Positions 1 through 7,507 of a DNA stretch of 7,683 bases are shown piece by piece. The DNA is taken from contig DOEL01000044.1 of NCBI GenBank assembly GCA_003533095.1, positions 1 through 7,683 of the forward strand. The letters are read 5' to 3'. The DNA comes from Methylophilaceae bacterium (GTDB taxonomy: Bacteria > Pseudomonadota > Gammaproteobacteria > Burkholderiales > Methylophilaceae). Both the position numbers and the translations under genes were made by a program. A model generated the notes under the pieces. It worked only from the letters and a program-made list of their open reading frames with translations. It was not told the origin of the DNA and did no database searches. Within the stretch, counting starts at the first letter, position 1. Each line of letters opens with the position of its first letter.

Positions 1-2066
1 AAAATTTAAGGAAAGCGCTCGAGTGGATTCCTAAAGCTAAAGATCTTATTACGATTCGATGTGATTTAGATATCGATAAAAATTGGGACAATTTAAAACC
101 CAAAATACAGGACTCATCTACGTTAGAAAATTTATACCAGAGATTTGAATTTAAAAATTGGCTTAATGAAATTAAAGACGGTAATCCACAAGTAGTTTCA
201 CAAAATAAAAGTAGTGAAAAAAAAGTACCTATTAAATCGCCAAGTGTTTTTATTTCTAAAATTAAATACGACACAATATTTGAAGAAACTTCATTACATA
301 TATGGCTAGAAAAAATTAAGGAAAAAAAATATGTATGCGTCGATACGGAGACAAATTCGCTCGATCCAATGCAGGCAAAAATTGTAGGTATATCAATGTC
401 AGTGACCCCAGGCGAAGCGGCTTACATTCCTTTGGCGCATGATTATCCTGGTGCTCCTCAACAATTATCACTTAATGCTATATTAAATTTACTTAAGCCT
501 ATATTAGAAGATGAAAAAATAAAAAAAATTGGGCAAAACATAAAATATGATGCGCATGTTTTTTTAAATCACAACATACATCTTAAAGGCATTAAGCATG
601 ACACGATGCTACAAAGCTATGTGACAGAAAGTCATCAAAGTCATGGTATGGACAGTTTAAGCTTGAGACATCTAGGTCATACCTGCATAAGTTATGAAGA
701 AGTTGCAGGCAAGGGTGTGAATCAATTGAAATTTAATGAAGTCAATATCGATATAGCATCTGATTATTCATCTGAAGATGCTGATATTACATTGCAATTA
801 AATCAATTTTTTAATTCTACAATTGAAAATGATGCGCCGCTAAAATTCATTTATGAAAATATTGAAATACCCACCGCTGAAGTGCTTTTAAAGATTGAAA
901 GAAATGGTGTGCTTGTAGATGACAAAAAACTGAATGAACAAAGCCATGAAATTGGTAAAAAAATTCTGCTACTTGAAGAAGAAGCGTATCAATTAGCAGG
1001 GCAACCTTTTAACCTTGCATCACCCAAACAGTTACAAGATATTTTATTTAATAAATTAGGTATTAAGTCTTTAAAAAAAACACCTTCGGGAGCGCCGTCT
1101 ACCGATGAAGATGTCTTGCAAGAATTAGCCCTTGACTACCCTTTACCTAAATTACTACTTGAACATCGAAGTTTATCTAAACTTAAATCAACTTATACAG
1201 ATAAATTGCCAAAAATGATTAATCCTAATACTGGGCGCATTCATACAAGCTACAACCAAGCGGTGGCAATTACAGGACGCCTTGCGAGTTCAGATCCAAA
1301 TTTGCAAAATATCCCTATAAGAACATTAGAAGGTAGAAAAATAAGAGAAGCGTTTATTGCAAACGAGGGATCATCTATTTTATCTGCAGACTATTCTCAA
1401 ATTGAACTAAGAATTATGGCTCACTTATCTCAAGATAAAAGATTGCTTGACGCGTTCAAGAACAATGAAGATATTCATAAATCCACAGCAGCTGAAATCT
1501 TTGGGTGTGAGCTTAATAATGTATCTCAAGAACAAAGGCGTTATGCCAAAGTCATTAATTTTGGATTGATTTATGGAATGAGTGTTTTTGGCTTATCAAA
1601 ATCACTAGGTATTGAACGTAGCGCCGCCTCAAATTATATAGAAACTTATTTTGCCCGATATCCTGGTGTGAAAAAATACATGGAAGATGCAAAATTATTT
1701 GCCAAAGATAAAGGGTATGTAGAAACATTTTTTGGAAGACGATTGTGGATTCCAGAAATTAATGGCTCGAATGGAATCAGAAGAGCTGCGGCAGAGAGAG
1801 CTGCAATTAATGCTCCTATGCAAGGCACTGCAGCCGACCTCATTAAATTAGCAATGATTGCTGTTGATCAATGGCTTTCTAAAAATACACATTTAAAAAC
1901 AAAAATGATTATGCAAGTACACGATGAACTTGTATTTGAAGTGCCTCAAAATGAAATTGAAATATTACAAAAAGAGTTGCCTCGCTTAATGGAGGGTGTT
2001 GCAAAATTAGAAATTCCTCTTATCGTTGATATCGGTGTTGGACTAAATTGGGATGCGGCACATTAA
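1..2066 (+). CDS. polA: DNA polymerase I, 3' part (5' end outside window)
   Basis: DNA polymerase I fills gaps and removes RNA primers in Okazaki-fragment maturation and excision repair. The reading frame is open from base 3 to the TAA at 2064-2066 (687 residues). The ATG at 369 is internal: in-frame sequence before it encodes the exonuclease motif VDTETNSLD. By comparison with the roughly 928-residue E. coli enzyme, about 240 residues, most of the 5' nuclease domain, lie left of the window. A polar linker (about 177-270) leads into a 3'-5' exonuclease domain whose metal ligands all look intact: Asp and Glu of DTET (342 and 348), Asp of NIKYD (549), Tyr and Asp of YSSED (765 and 777). Proofreading should therefore work. 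The polymerase domain has motif A DYSQIELR (Asp at 1389), motif B RRYAKVINFGLIYG (the Phe matching E. coli F762 at 1560) and motif C VHDE (Asp at 1923). The C-terminus NWDAAH is typical. The next gene follows after one base. Confidence 0.97.
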   Translation, partial: NLRKALEWIPKAKDLITIRCDLDIDKNWDNLKPKIQDSSTLENLYQRFEFKNWLNEIKDGNPQVVSQNKSSEKKVPIKSPSVFISKIKYDTIFEETSLHIWLEKIKEKKYVCVDTETNSLDPMQAKIVGISMSVTPGEAAYIPLAHDYPGAPQQLSLNAILNLLKPILEDEKIKKIGQNIKYDAHVFLNHNIHLKGIKHDTMLQSYVTESHQSHGMDSLSLRHLGHTCISYEEVAGKGVNQLKFNEVNIDIASDYSSEDADITLQLNQFFNSTIENDAPLKFIYENIEIPTAEVLLKIERNGVLVDDKKLNEQSHEIGKKILLLEEEAYQLAGQPFNLASPKQLQDILFNKLGIKSLKKTPSGAPSTDEDVLQELALDYPLPKLLLEHRSLSKLKSTYTDKLPKMINPNTGRIHTSYNQAVAITGRLASSDPNLQNIPIRTLEGRKIREAFIANEGSSILSADYSQIELRIMAHLSQDKRLLDAFKNNEDIHKSTAAEIFGCELNNVSQEQRRYAKVINFGLIYGMSVFGLSKSLGIERSAASNYIETYFARYPGVKKYMEDAKLFAKDKGYVETFFGRRLWIPEINGSNGIRRAAAERAAINAPMQGTAADLIKLAMIAVDQWLSKNTHLKTKMIMQVHDELVFEVPQNEIEILQKELPRLMEGVAKLEIPLIVDIGVGLNWDAAH

Positions 2067-2067
2067 A

Positions 2068-2802
2068 ATGGAATTTGGTGCCTTAATTATTGGCGATGAA
2101 ATTTTATCCGGCAAAAGACAAGATAAACATTTCGAATTTTTACAAAAAACATTAAAAAAATATGGGCTTTTATTGTCTTGGGTGAAATACATTCAAGACG
2201 ATTCGAAAGACATTGTTCAATCTATTAAAGAATCCATAAAATCAGATGCAGTGGTTTTTTCTTTTGGAGGTATTGGTGCAACTCCAGACGACTATACAAG
2301 ACAAGCCGCAGCAAAAGCTTTTAATCTTCAACTAAAGAGAAATCATGAAGCTGTAGAGCTCATTGAAGAGCAGTTTGGTGAAGGCGCTTATCCTAAAAGA
2401 ATTTTAATGGCAGATATTCCTCAAGACGCATTATTAATTCCAAATAAGATTAATAAAATACCGGGATTTAAAATTAAGAACCATCATTTTTTACCAGGCT
2501 TTCCAGAAATGGCATGGCCGATGGTTGAATGGATTCTTAATACACACTATCAAGGATTATTAAATAAAAATGATTTCGCTGAAGCTTCGATTTGGATTAA
2601 TGATGTGAGTGAAAGTAAATTAATTGATTTGATGAATGAAATTGTAAAAAAATATCCAAAAATTAAACTTTTTAGTCTTCCAAAATTAAATCCTATAAAA
2701 ACTATAGAGCTTGGCGTTAAAGGGCCATCAAAATTGGTTAATGAAGCCATATTAGAAATACAAGTCAAAATAACCAAATTGGGCTATAAATGGCATAAGT
2801 AA
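2068..2802 (+). CDS. Stand-alone molybdopterin-binding (MoCF/CinA N-terminal-like) domain protein
   Basis: This 244-residue protein belongs to the molybdopterin-binding fold family shared by MoaB, MogA and the N-terminal half of CinA. The start MEFGALIIGDEILSGKRQDK and the motif GGIGATPDDYTRQA (residues 67-80) are the characteristic loops, followed by PGF-type loops at about 132-145 (IPGFKI, LPGFPEMAW). The length covers only the CinA N-terminal region; the C-terminal nicotinamide-nucleotide amidase domain of full CinA is absent. No signal peptide or membrane segment is seen. I chose the ATG at 2068, one base after the polA stop, because the family begins at this MxFGAxIIGDEILSGKR sequence; an in-frame ATG at 2053 would add five residues and overlap polA. 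Databases often label such proteins competence/damage-inducible protein A, but the biochemical role of the stand-alone form is uncertain. Family assignment is firm; function is not. Confidence 0.9.
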   Translation: MEFGALIIGDEILSGKRQDKHFEFLQKTLKKYGLLLSWVKYIQDDSKDIVQSIKESIKSDAVVFSFGGIGATPDDYTRQAAAKAFNLQLKRNHEAVELIEEQFGEGAYPKRILMADIPQDALLIPNKINKIPGFKIKNHHFLPGFPEMAWPMVEWILNTHYQGLLNKNDFAEASIWINDVSESKLIDLMNEIVKKYPKIKLFSLPKLNPIKTIELGVKGPSKLVNEAILEIQVKITKLGYKWHK

Positions 2803-2832
2803 TTTGAAGTCTTCACTTTTATAAAAAGCCAT

Positions 2833-2851
2833 TTGCCTATAAAATAGGCAA
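2833..2851 (+). terminator. Perfect 8-bp hairpin in the only intergenic gap; possible weak terminator or dusB leader structure
   Basis: TTGCCTAT (2833-2840) and ATAGGCAA (2844-2851) are exact inverted repeats around an AAA loop. The hairpin sits 30 bases after the molybdopterin-domain gene and 24 bases before dusB. On the + strand it is followed by CTTTCCCTT, a poor U-tract, so termination there would be weak. AAAG at 2825-2828 could pair with CTTT at 2852-2855 and lengthen the stem across a four-base bulge. It could separate the polA unit from the dusB unit, or fold in the dusB leader. No convincing -35/-10 pair was found in 2803-2875, although the loop region reads TATAAAAT. Confidence 0.4.
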
Positions 2852-2875
2852 CTTTCCCTTAGCAAATACTAAACA

Positions 2876-3886
2876 GTGCAAATAGGTTCCATTTCCATTA
2901 AAAATAATCTCGTAGTCGCTCCCATGGCAGGGGTGACAGATCGTCCTTTCCGTCAACTTTGTAAAAAGTTTGGTGCTGGCATGGCGGTAAGTGAAATGGT
3001 GACATCAAACTCACTTCTATATGGCAGCCAAAAAACTCTACGTCGCGCCAATCACGAGGGTGAAGTAGATCCAATCTCAGTTCAAATTGCTGGCGCCGAT
3101 CCAAAAATGATGGCTGAAGCAGCTCAGTTTAATGTGGATCATGGTGCTCAAATTATCGATATCAATATGGGCTGTCCTGCAAAAAAAATATGTAATGTTA
3201 TGGCAGGATCAGCGCTTCTCAAAGATGAACCACTTGTCCAAAAAATATTATCTTCCGTGGTTAAATCTGTAGATGTTCCTGTCACATTAAAAATAAGAAC
3301 TGGTTGGGACACTAAAAATCGTAATGCTATAGAAATTGCAAAAATTGCCGAAGACATTGGTATTAAAGCATTGGCTATTCATGGCAGAACAAGGGCTTGT
3401 TTATACATGGGTGATGCTGAATATGACACCATCGCTGAAGTGAAACAGTCAGTCAAAATTCCCGTTATCGCGAATGGTGATATCACTTCACCAGAAAAAG
3501 CTAAATTTGTTTTAGATTACACGGGTGTAGATGGAGTAATGATCGGAAGAGCCGCCCAAGGCAAACCTTGGATTTTTAGAGAAATTGACCACTATCTTAA
3601 AACAGGAAAGCATTTAGATAATCCATCTACTGATGAAATAAAAAATATAACGATTGCTCATGTGAATGAGCTTTATGATTTTTATGGTGAAAATGCAGGA
3701 TTAAAAATTGCTAGAAAACATATTTCTTGGTACACAAAAGGATTAAAAAATTCTGCAAATTTTAGACACCATATGAACACAATTGAAGCAATAGATGAAC
3801 AAATTAAAACGATTGAAGATTATTTTAATTTTCTTTCAATCGAATCACCCTATATAAAGTACGAAGAAGAAATGTTGGTAGCTTAA
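2876..3886 (+). CDS. dusB: tRNA-dihydrouridine synthase B
   Basis: This FMN-dependent, NADPH-using enzyme reduces specific uridines in the tRNA D-loop (U17 in E. coli). The 336-residue product is a TIM barrel followed by a C-terminal helical domain. Visible motifs are APMAGVTDRPFR at 15-26 (FMN-binding start of the barrel), INMGCPAKKI at 96-105 with the catalytic Cys at residue 100, LKIRTGW at 138-144, IHGRTRACLYMGDAEYD at 168-184, and IANGDI and MIGRAAQGKPWIF in the phosphate-binding half. These match DusB better than DusA or DusC, and the fis neighbour supports that. The start is GTG at 2876: an in-frame TAA lies at 2870-2872, and the first in-frame ATG (residue 17) would cut into the FMN motif. 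No clear Shine-Dalgarno sequence precedes it. The 5' quarter is markedly richer in GC than the 3' part. The stop overlaps the fis start. Confidence 0.97.
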   Translation: MQIGSISIKNNLVVAPMAGVTDRPFRQLCKKFGAGMAVSEMVTSNSLLYGSQKTLRRANHEGEVDPISVQIAGADPKMMAEAAQFNVDHGAQIIDINMGCPAKKICNVMAGSALLKDEPLVQKILSSVVKSVDVPVTLKIRTGWDTKNRNAIEIAKIAEDIGIKALAIHGRTRACLYMGDAEYDTIAEVKQSVKIPVIANGDITSPEKAKFVLDYTGVDGVMIGRAAQGKPWIFREIDHYLKTGKHLDNPSTDEIKNITIAHVNELYDFYGENAGLKIARKHISWYTKGLKNSANFRHHMNTIEAIDEQIKTIEDYFNFLSIESPYIKYEEEMLVA

Positions 3887-3888
3887 TG
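3884..3888 (+). promoter_or_regulatory. TAATG stop-start overlap coupling dusB and fis
   Basis: The dusB stop TAA (3884-3886) shares its last A with the fis ATG (3886-3888). There is no strong Shine-Dalgarno sequence just upstream; the nearest purine run, GAAGAAGAA near 3861, is too distant to be ideal. Ribosomes finishing dusB could restart directly on fis. In E. coli, efficient fis expression is known to depend on the upstream dusB sequence; that this overlap does the same job here is inference. Confidence 0.5.
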
Positions 3889-4125
3889 GAAAAGAAAACA
3901 GATATCCCAGATTGTATAAACGAATCTTTAGATCAATACTTTAAAGACTTGAACGGTGAACATCCAACGAATGTTTACGATATGGTAATTGGTATAGTAG
4001 AGAAACCTCTATTAACATATATTATGGGCATCTCAAAAGGTAACCAGAGTAAAGCTGCAGAAATTCTGGGACTTAATCGGAACACACTCAGAAAAAAATT
4101 AAAACAACATAAGATTGATATCTAG
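3886..4125 (+). CDS. fis: Fis-family DNA-binding protein, short form
   Basis: Fis is a homodimeric nucleoid protein that bends DNA and, in enterobacteria, activates rRNA and tRNA promoters during fast growth. The 79-residue product aligns along its length with E. coli Fis (98 residues): dimerisation helices at about 8-23 and 29-50, then the helix-turn-helix [20 protein letters not shown] at 51-70 and a basic end [10 protein letters not shown]. The roughly 20 N-terminal residues that form the mobile beta-hairpin arms in E. coli Fis, needed to activate Hin/Gin-type invertases, are missing. This is usual in Betaproteobacteria as far as I recall, so it is not a truncation by damage. The DNA-binding part looks complete. 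The gene overlaps dusB by one base and lies two bases before purH, so it is probably expressed from the dusB transcript. The similar C-terminus of NtrC-type regulators is an alternative only in name: no ATPase domain is present. Confidence 0.94.
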   Translation: MEKKTDIPDCINESLDQYFKDLNGEHPTNVYDMVIGIVEKPLLTYIMGISKGNQSKAAEILGLNRNTLRKKLKQHKIDI

Positions 4126-4127
4126 TC

Positions 4128-5687
4128 ATGATTAAAATAAAAAGGGCTCTTATAAGCGTATCAGACAAAAAAGGTATTATCGATTTCGCTAAGACGCTAA
4201 TTAAGTTTAACGTTGAAATTTTATCTACTGGAGGTACGGCAAAATTACTCGCTGAGAATAATATTTCTGTCATTGAGGTCAGCGATTATACAGGCTTCCC
4301 CGAAATGCTTGATGGAAGAGTAAAAACACTTCATCCAAAGATACATGGTGGCATCCTCGGGAAAAGAGATGACGAAAAACATCTACAAACGATGATTAAG
4401 TCTGATATTCCTTTAATTGATTTAGTGGTCGTGAACTTATATCCATTCGAAGCAACCATATCCAAAGAAAATTGTCCGCTCTCTGAAGCTATTGAAAATA
4501 TAGATATCGGTGGTCCAGCAATGATTAGATCGTCAGCTAAAAATTATAATGGTGTCGCTGTGGTTACTGATGCTTCGGATTATAAAATGATTGAAGATGC
4601 GTTAGATAAAAATGATGGTGCACTGAATCTAGAATGTAGATTTAATTTAGCAAAAAAAGCTTTTGAACATACTGCAAAGTACGATTCAGCTATTTCAAAT
4701 TATCTTAATGGATTAGATACAAATAAAAATGTCACTTACCCCAATAAACTTAATCTCATATTTAACAAAAAAATGGATTTACGTTATGGCGAGAATCCTC
4801 ACCAAAGCGCATCTTTCTATGTTGATGAAATAGCGAATAAAGGTTCATTGGCAAGCTTTAAACAATTACAAGGCAAAGAACTTTCTTACAACAACTTAAA
4901 TGATGCAGATACAGCATGGGAATGTGTTAAAAGCTTTAAGCTTCCTTCTTGTGTCATCGTAAAACATGCAAATCCTTGCGGCGTAGGCTCATCTCAAGAC
5001 CTATTAAATGCTTATAAAAAAGCATTTTCAACTGATCCAACTTCAGCATTTGGAGGCATTATTGCTTGTAATACAATACTAGACAAAAATACTGCATCTC
5101 AAATTATTACCCAATTTGTAGAAGTTGTAATTGCCCCATCTTACGACCCTGAGTCACTTAAAATATTTGAATCAAAACCCAATATCAGGTTGTTAGAAGT
5201 TACATTAGATAGCAACTTTAATACCTTTGAATTAAAAAAAATTGGTGGAGGTTTATTAGTTCAGTCGCCAGATAACTTCAATATCGATATGAATCATTGC
5301 AAAATAGTTTCTAAGCTCAAACCTAACGAAGAGCAAATGGATGATATGCTTTTTGCGTGGCGCGTCGCTAAGTATGTTAAATCAAATGCGATTGTATTTT
5401 GTAAAAATAATCAAACTCTAGGTATCGGCGCAGGTCAAATGAGCAGAGTAGATAGCACTAAAATTGCTTCCATCAAAGCTCAAAATGCAAATCTTAATTT
5501 GACAAATTCAGTAGTTGCTTCTGACGCATTCTTTCCTTTTAGAGATGGTATTGATGTCCTCGCCGCAGCTGGGGCAAAATGCGTTATTCAACCTGGCGGA
5601 AGCTTAAGAGATGAAGAAGTCATCTCTGCTGCCGATGAATTAGGTCTTGTCATGTTGTTTACTGGATATCGTCACTTTAGGCATTAA
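4128..5687 (+). CDS. purH: Bifunctional AICAR formyltransferase / IMP cyclohydrolase
   Basis: PurH catalyses the last two steps of de novo purine synthesis in the cytosol: formylation of AICAR with 10-formyl-tetrahydrofolate, then ring closure to IMP. The 519-residue length is close to the E. coli enzyme (529). The N-terminal cyclohydrolase (MGS-like) domain, about 1-150, shows SVSDKKG (10-16), STGGTAKLL (33-41), [15 protein letters not shown] (63-77, Lys66) and RSSAKNY (134-140). The transformylase domain shows LRYGENPHQ (218-226), [12 protein letters not shown] (253-264), the catalytic pair Lys279-His280 in [40 protein letters not shown] and the classic C-terminus TGYRHFRH. No key residue appears to be missing. 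The ATG at 4128, two bases after the fis stop, places the first motif at the expected distance. There is no good Shine-Dalgarno sequence, which fits translational coupling. No recognisable purine operator was seen upstream. Confidence 0.98.
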   Translation: MIKIKRALISVSDKKGIIDFAKTLIKFNVEILSTGGTAKLLAENNISVIEVSDYTGFPEMLDGRVKTLHPKIHGGILGKRDDEKHLQTMIKSDIPLIDLVVVNLYPFEATISKENCPLSEAIENIDIGGPAMIRSSAKNYNGVAVVTDASDYKMIEDALDKNDGALNLECRFNLAKKAFEHTAKYDSAISNYLNGLDTNKNVTYPNKLNLIFNKKMDLRYGENPHQSASFYVDEIANKGSLASFKQLQGKELSYNNLNDADTAWECVKSFKLPSCVIVKHANPCGVGSSQDLLNAYKKAFSTDPTSAFGGIIACNTILDKNTASQIITQFVEVVIAPSYDPESLKIFESKPNIRLLEVTLDSNFNTFELKKIGGGLLVQSPDNFNIDMNHCKIVSKLKPNEEQMDDMLFAWRVAKYVKSNAIVFCKNNQTLGIGAGQMSRVDSTKIASIKAQNANLNLTNSVVASDAFFPFRDGIDVLAAAGAKCVIQPGGSLRDEEVISAADELGLVMLFTGYRHFRH

Positions 5688-5690
5688 TTT

Positions 5691-6962
5691 ATGAAAGTTC
5701 TAGTCATTGGAAGTGGCGGCAGAGAACATGCGATGGCATGGAAGCTATCTCAAAGTAACAAAGTAAATTCAGTTTTTATTGCTCCAGGTAATGGTGGAAC
5801 TCATCTCAATCCAAAATTCAAAAATATTGATCTGATTGATATTAATCTTCTTGCAGATTTTGCAATTGGAGAAAAAATTGACCTGACTGTCATTGGCCCA
5901 GAGCTTCCTCTTTCTAAGGGTATTGTTGATTTATTTCGATCTAAACATTTAAATATTTTTGGGCCCACTCAAAAAGCTGCTCAACTTGAAAGTTCTAAAG
6001 ATTTTGCTAAAGACTTCATGTATAGGCACCACATTCCTACTGCAAAATATAAAACATTTAAAATGCCTAATGATGCTCATCGCTATATTGATGAGCAAGG
6101 CGCACCTATTGTAATTAAAGCAGATGGGTTAGCTTCTGGAAAAGGTGTCATCGTTGCCATGACAGAAAAGGAAGCTCATGATGCAATCGATTTTATGCTT
6201 GTAGACAATAAATTTGGCGATGCTGGGGCCAAGGTTGTTATTGAAGAATTTCTTGAAGGTGAAGAAGCTAGCTTTATGGTGATATGTGACGGAAAAACAA
6301 TTCTGCCTCTTGCTACAAGCCAAGACCATAAAAGGCTTTTAGATGCTGACTTGGGTCCAAATACAGGAGGTATGGGCGCATACTCACCCGCGCCCGTGGT
6401 GACTGAAGAAATTTATTCCAAAGTGATGAAAGAAATTATCTGCCCTACTATCGATGGTATGACTAAAGATGGCATTCCATTTACAGGATTCCTTTATGCA
6501 GGTTTAATGATCACCAAAAAGGGTGATATAAAAACATTAGAATACAACTGTCGAATGGGTGATCCTGAAACGCAACCTATTCTCATGAGACTCAAAAGTG
6601 ATTTGTTTGAGGTGTTATACAAAGCATCGCTTGGACAACTTGATTCAACAGAAATTGAATGGGATAAAAGAACAGCACTGGCAGTTGTTTTAGCATCAGC
6701 AGGCTATCCTGAAGCTCCAAAGTTAAATGATGAAATTCATATTGAAGACCATGTCATTCCTGACAGTTATATTTTTCATGCAGGTACCGTATTCAAAGAC
6801 AACAAACTCCTCACTTCAGGTGGAAGAGTTTTAGCTGTCACGGCACTTGGTAACTCTGTCAAAGAAGCGCAATCAAGAGTTTATGAGGCTATCAATACTG
6901 TCAAATTCGATGGTGCTCAATATCGAAAAGATATAGGTTTCAGAGCTTTAAATAACAATTAA
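5691..6962 (+). CDS. purD: Phosphoribosylamine-glycine ligase (GAR synthetase)
   Basis: PurD uses ATP to join glycine to phosphoribosylamine, giving glycinamide ribonucleotide, the second step of de novo purine synthesis. The 423-residue product is the usual size (E. coli 429). The N domain starts with VLVIGSGGREHA (3-14) and has GPELPLSKG (69-77) and FGPTQKAAQLESSKDF (90-105). The ATP-grasp domain has IKADGLASGKGV (142-153), EEFLEGEEAS (185-194), NTGGMGAYSP (224-233) and the metal- and ATP-binding LEYNCRMGDPETQ (283-295). The C domain follows, ending GFRALN. All family signatures look intact, and it is the monofunctional bacterial form with no PurM or PurN fusion. The ATG lies three bases after the purH stop, with a weak AGG at 5679-5681 as the only candidate ribosome site. 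The purH-purD pairing makes co-expression of an early and the final purine step likely. Confidence 0.98.
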   Translation: MKVLVIGSGGREHAMAWKLSQSNKVNSVFIAPGNGGTHLNPKFKNIDLIDINLLADFAIGEKIDLTVIGPELPLSKGIVDLFRSKHLNIFGPTQKAAQLESSKDFAKDFMYRHHIPTAKYKTFKMPNDAHRYIDEQGAPIVIKADGLASGKGVIVAMTEKEAHDAIDFMLVDNKFGDAGAKVVIEEFLEGEEASFMVICDGKTILPLATSQDHKRLLDADLGPNTGGMGAYSPAPVVTEEIYSKVMKEIICPTIDGMTKDGIPFTGFLYAGLMITKKGDIKTLEYNCRMGDPETQPILMRLKSDLFEVLYKASLGQLDSTEIEWDKRTALAVVLASAGYPEAPKLNDEIHIEDHVIPDSYIFHAGTVFKDNKLLTSGGRVLAVTALGNSVKEAQSRVYEAINTVKFDGAQYRKDIGFRALNNN

Positions 6963-6963
6963 A

Positions 6964-7506
6964 TTGGCCAATCAACGCTTAATTCGGTATCTAAAAAAAG
7001 GTGGTGTTATCGCCTACCCCACCGAATCATGCTTTGGATTGGGATGTGACCCAAAAAATAAACGTGCAATAGAAAAAATCCTGCATTTAAAAAAACGTCC
7101 TAGATCGAAGGGTTTTATTTTAATTAGTTCCAAGATAGATTTTTTGCGAACATATATGCAAGATTTTTCAACTACGGAGAAAAAAGAAATGATGGCTAAA
7201 TGGCCCGGCCCTCATACTTGGTTAGTTCCTGCATCTGATTACTGTCCTCCATGGTTAAGAGGCGGAAGTCAAAATATTGCTATAAGACTTCCCAAAGTTA
7301 ATAGCACTTTAAATTTATTAAATTCAATTAACTTTCCAATCACTTCAACAAGTGCTAACTTAACTCATAAAAAATCTATCAAGACTCTAAGAGCATGTAA
7401 AAATCTTTTTAAAAATGAAGTAAAAATTATTGATGGAAGAATTGGTACTGAAAAAAAACCTACAACCATTCAAGATTTTGTTAGCAAAAAAATAATTAGA
7501 AAATAA
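6964..7506 (+). CDS. tsaC: TsaC/YrdC-type threonylcarbamoyl-AMP synthase, TTG start
   Basis: The likely product makes threonylcarbamoyl-AMP from threonine, bicarbonate and ATP, the precursor of t6A37 in ANN-decoding tRNAs. This 180-residue single YrdC domain resembles E. coli TsaC (190 residues) and lacks the extra C-terminal domain of Sua5. Signatures are VIAYPTESCFGLGCDP (15-30), LKKRPRSKGFILI (42-54, with Lys43, Arg45 and Lys49), WPGPHTWLVPA (80-90), IAIRLP (105-110) and the nucleotide-site STSAN (128-132). The end TTIQDF matches the TTI/SEI-type closing strand. The start must be a rare codon: an in-frame TAA lies at 6949-6951 and the first in-frame ATG is at residue 65, inside the domain. 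TTG at 6964, one base after the purD stop, fits the family's N-terminus. A YciO-like paralogue with unknown activity is the main alternative; the TsaC-like KRP/KG region and length favour TsaC. Confidence 0.88.
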   Translation: MANQRLIRYLKKGGVIAYPTESCFGLGCDPKNKRAIEKILHLKKRPRSKGFILISSKIDFLRTYMQDFSTTEKKEMMAKWPGPHTWLVPASDYCPPWLRGGSQNIAIRLPKVNSTLNLLNSINFPITSTSANLTHKKSIKTLRACKNLFKNEVKIIDGRIGTEKKPTTIQDFVSKKIIRK

Positions 7507-7507
7507 T

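Noticed and set aside
369..371. ATG at 369 as the start of polA
   Set aside because: The frame is open to base 3, and the upstream codons encode the linker and the DTET exonuclease motif, so this ATG is internal.
1646..1843. Minus-strand open frame opposite polA
   Set aside because: It mirrors the conserved polymerase domain, has no recognisable motif and is one of several similar shadows (2550-2777, 2898-3104, 3148-3357, 4088-4273, 6129-6329).
2053..2055. ATG at 2053 as the start of the molybdopterin-domain protein
   Set aside because: It overlaps polA by 14 bases and adds five residues not expected in the family; ATG 2068 gives the standard N-terminus.
2838..2845. TATAAAAT as a -10 promoter element for dusB
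   Set aside because: No acceptable -35 hexamer lies 16-18 bases upstream, and the string is the centre of the hairpin in an AT-rich gap.
4126..4127. Purine operator or riboswitch before purH
   Set aside because: Only two bases separate fis and purH, and no PurR-like palindrome or purine aptamer pattern was seen in or near the junction.
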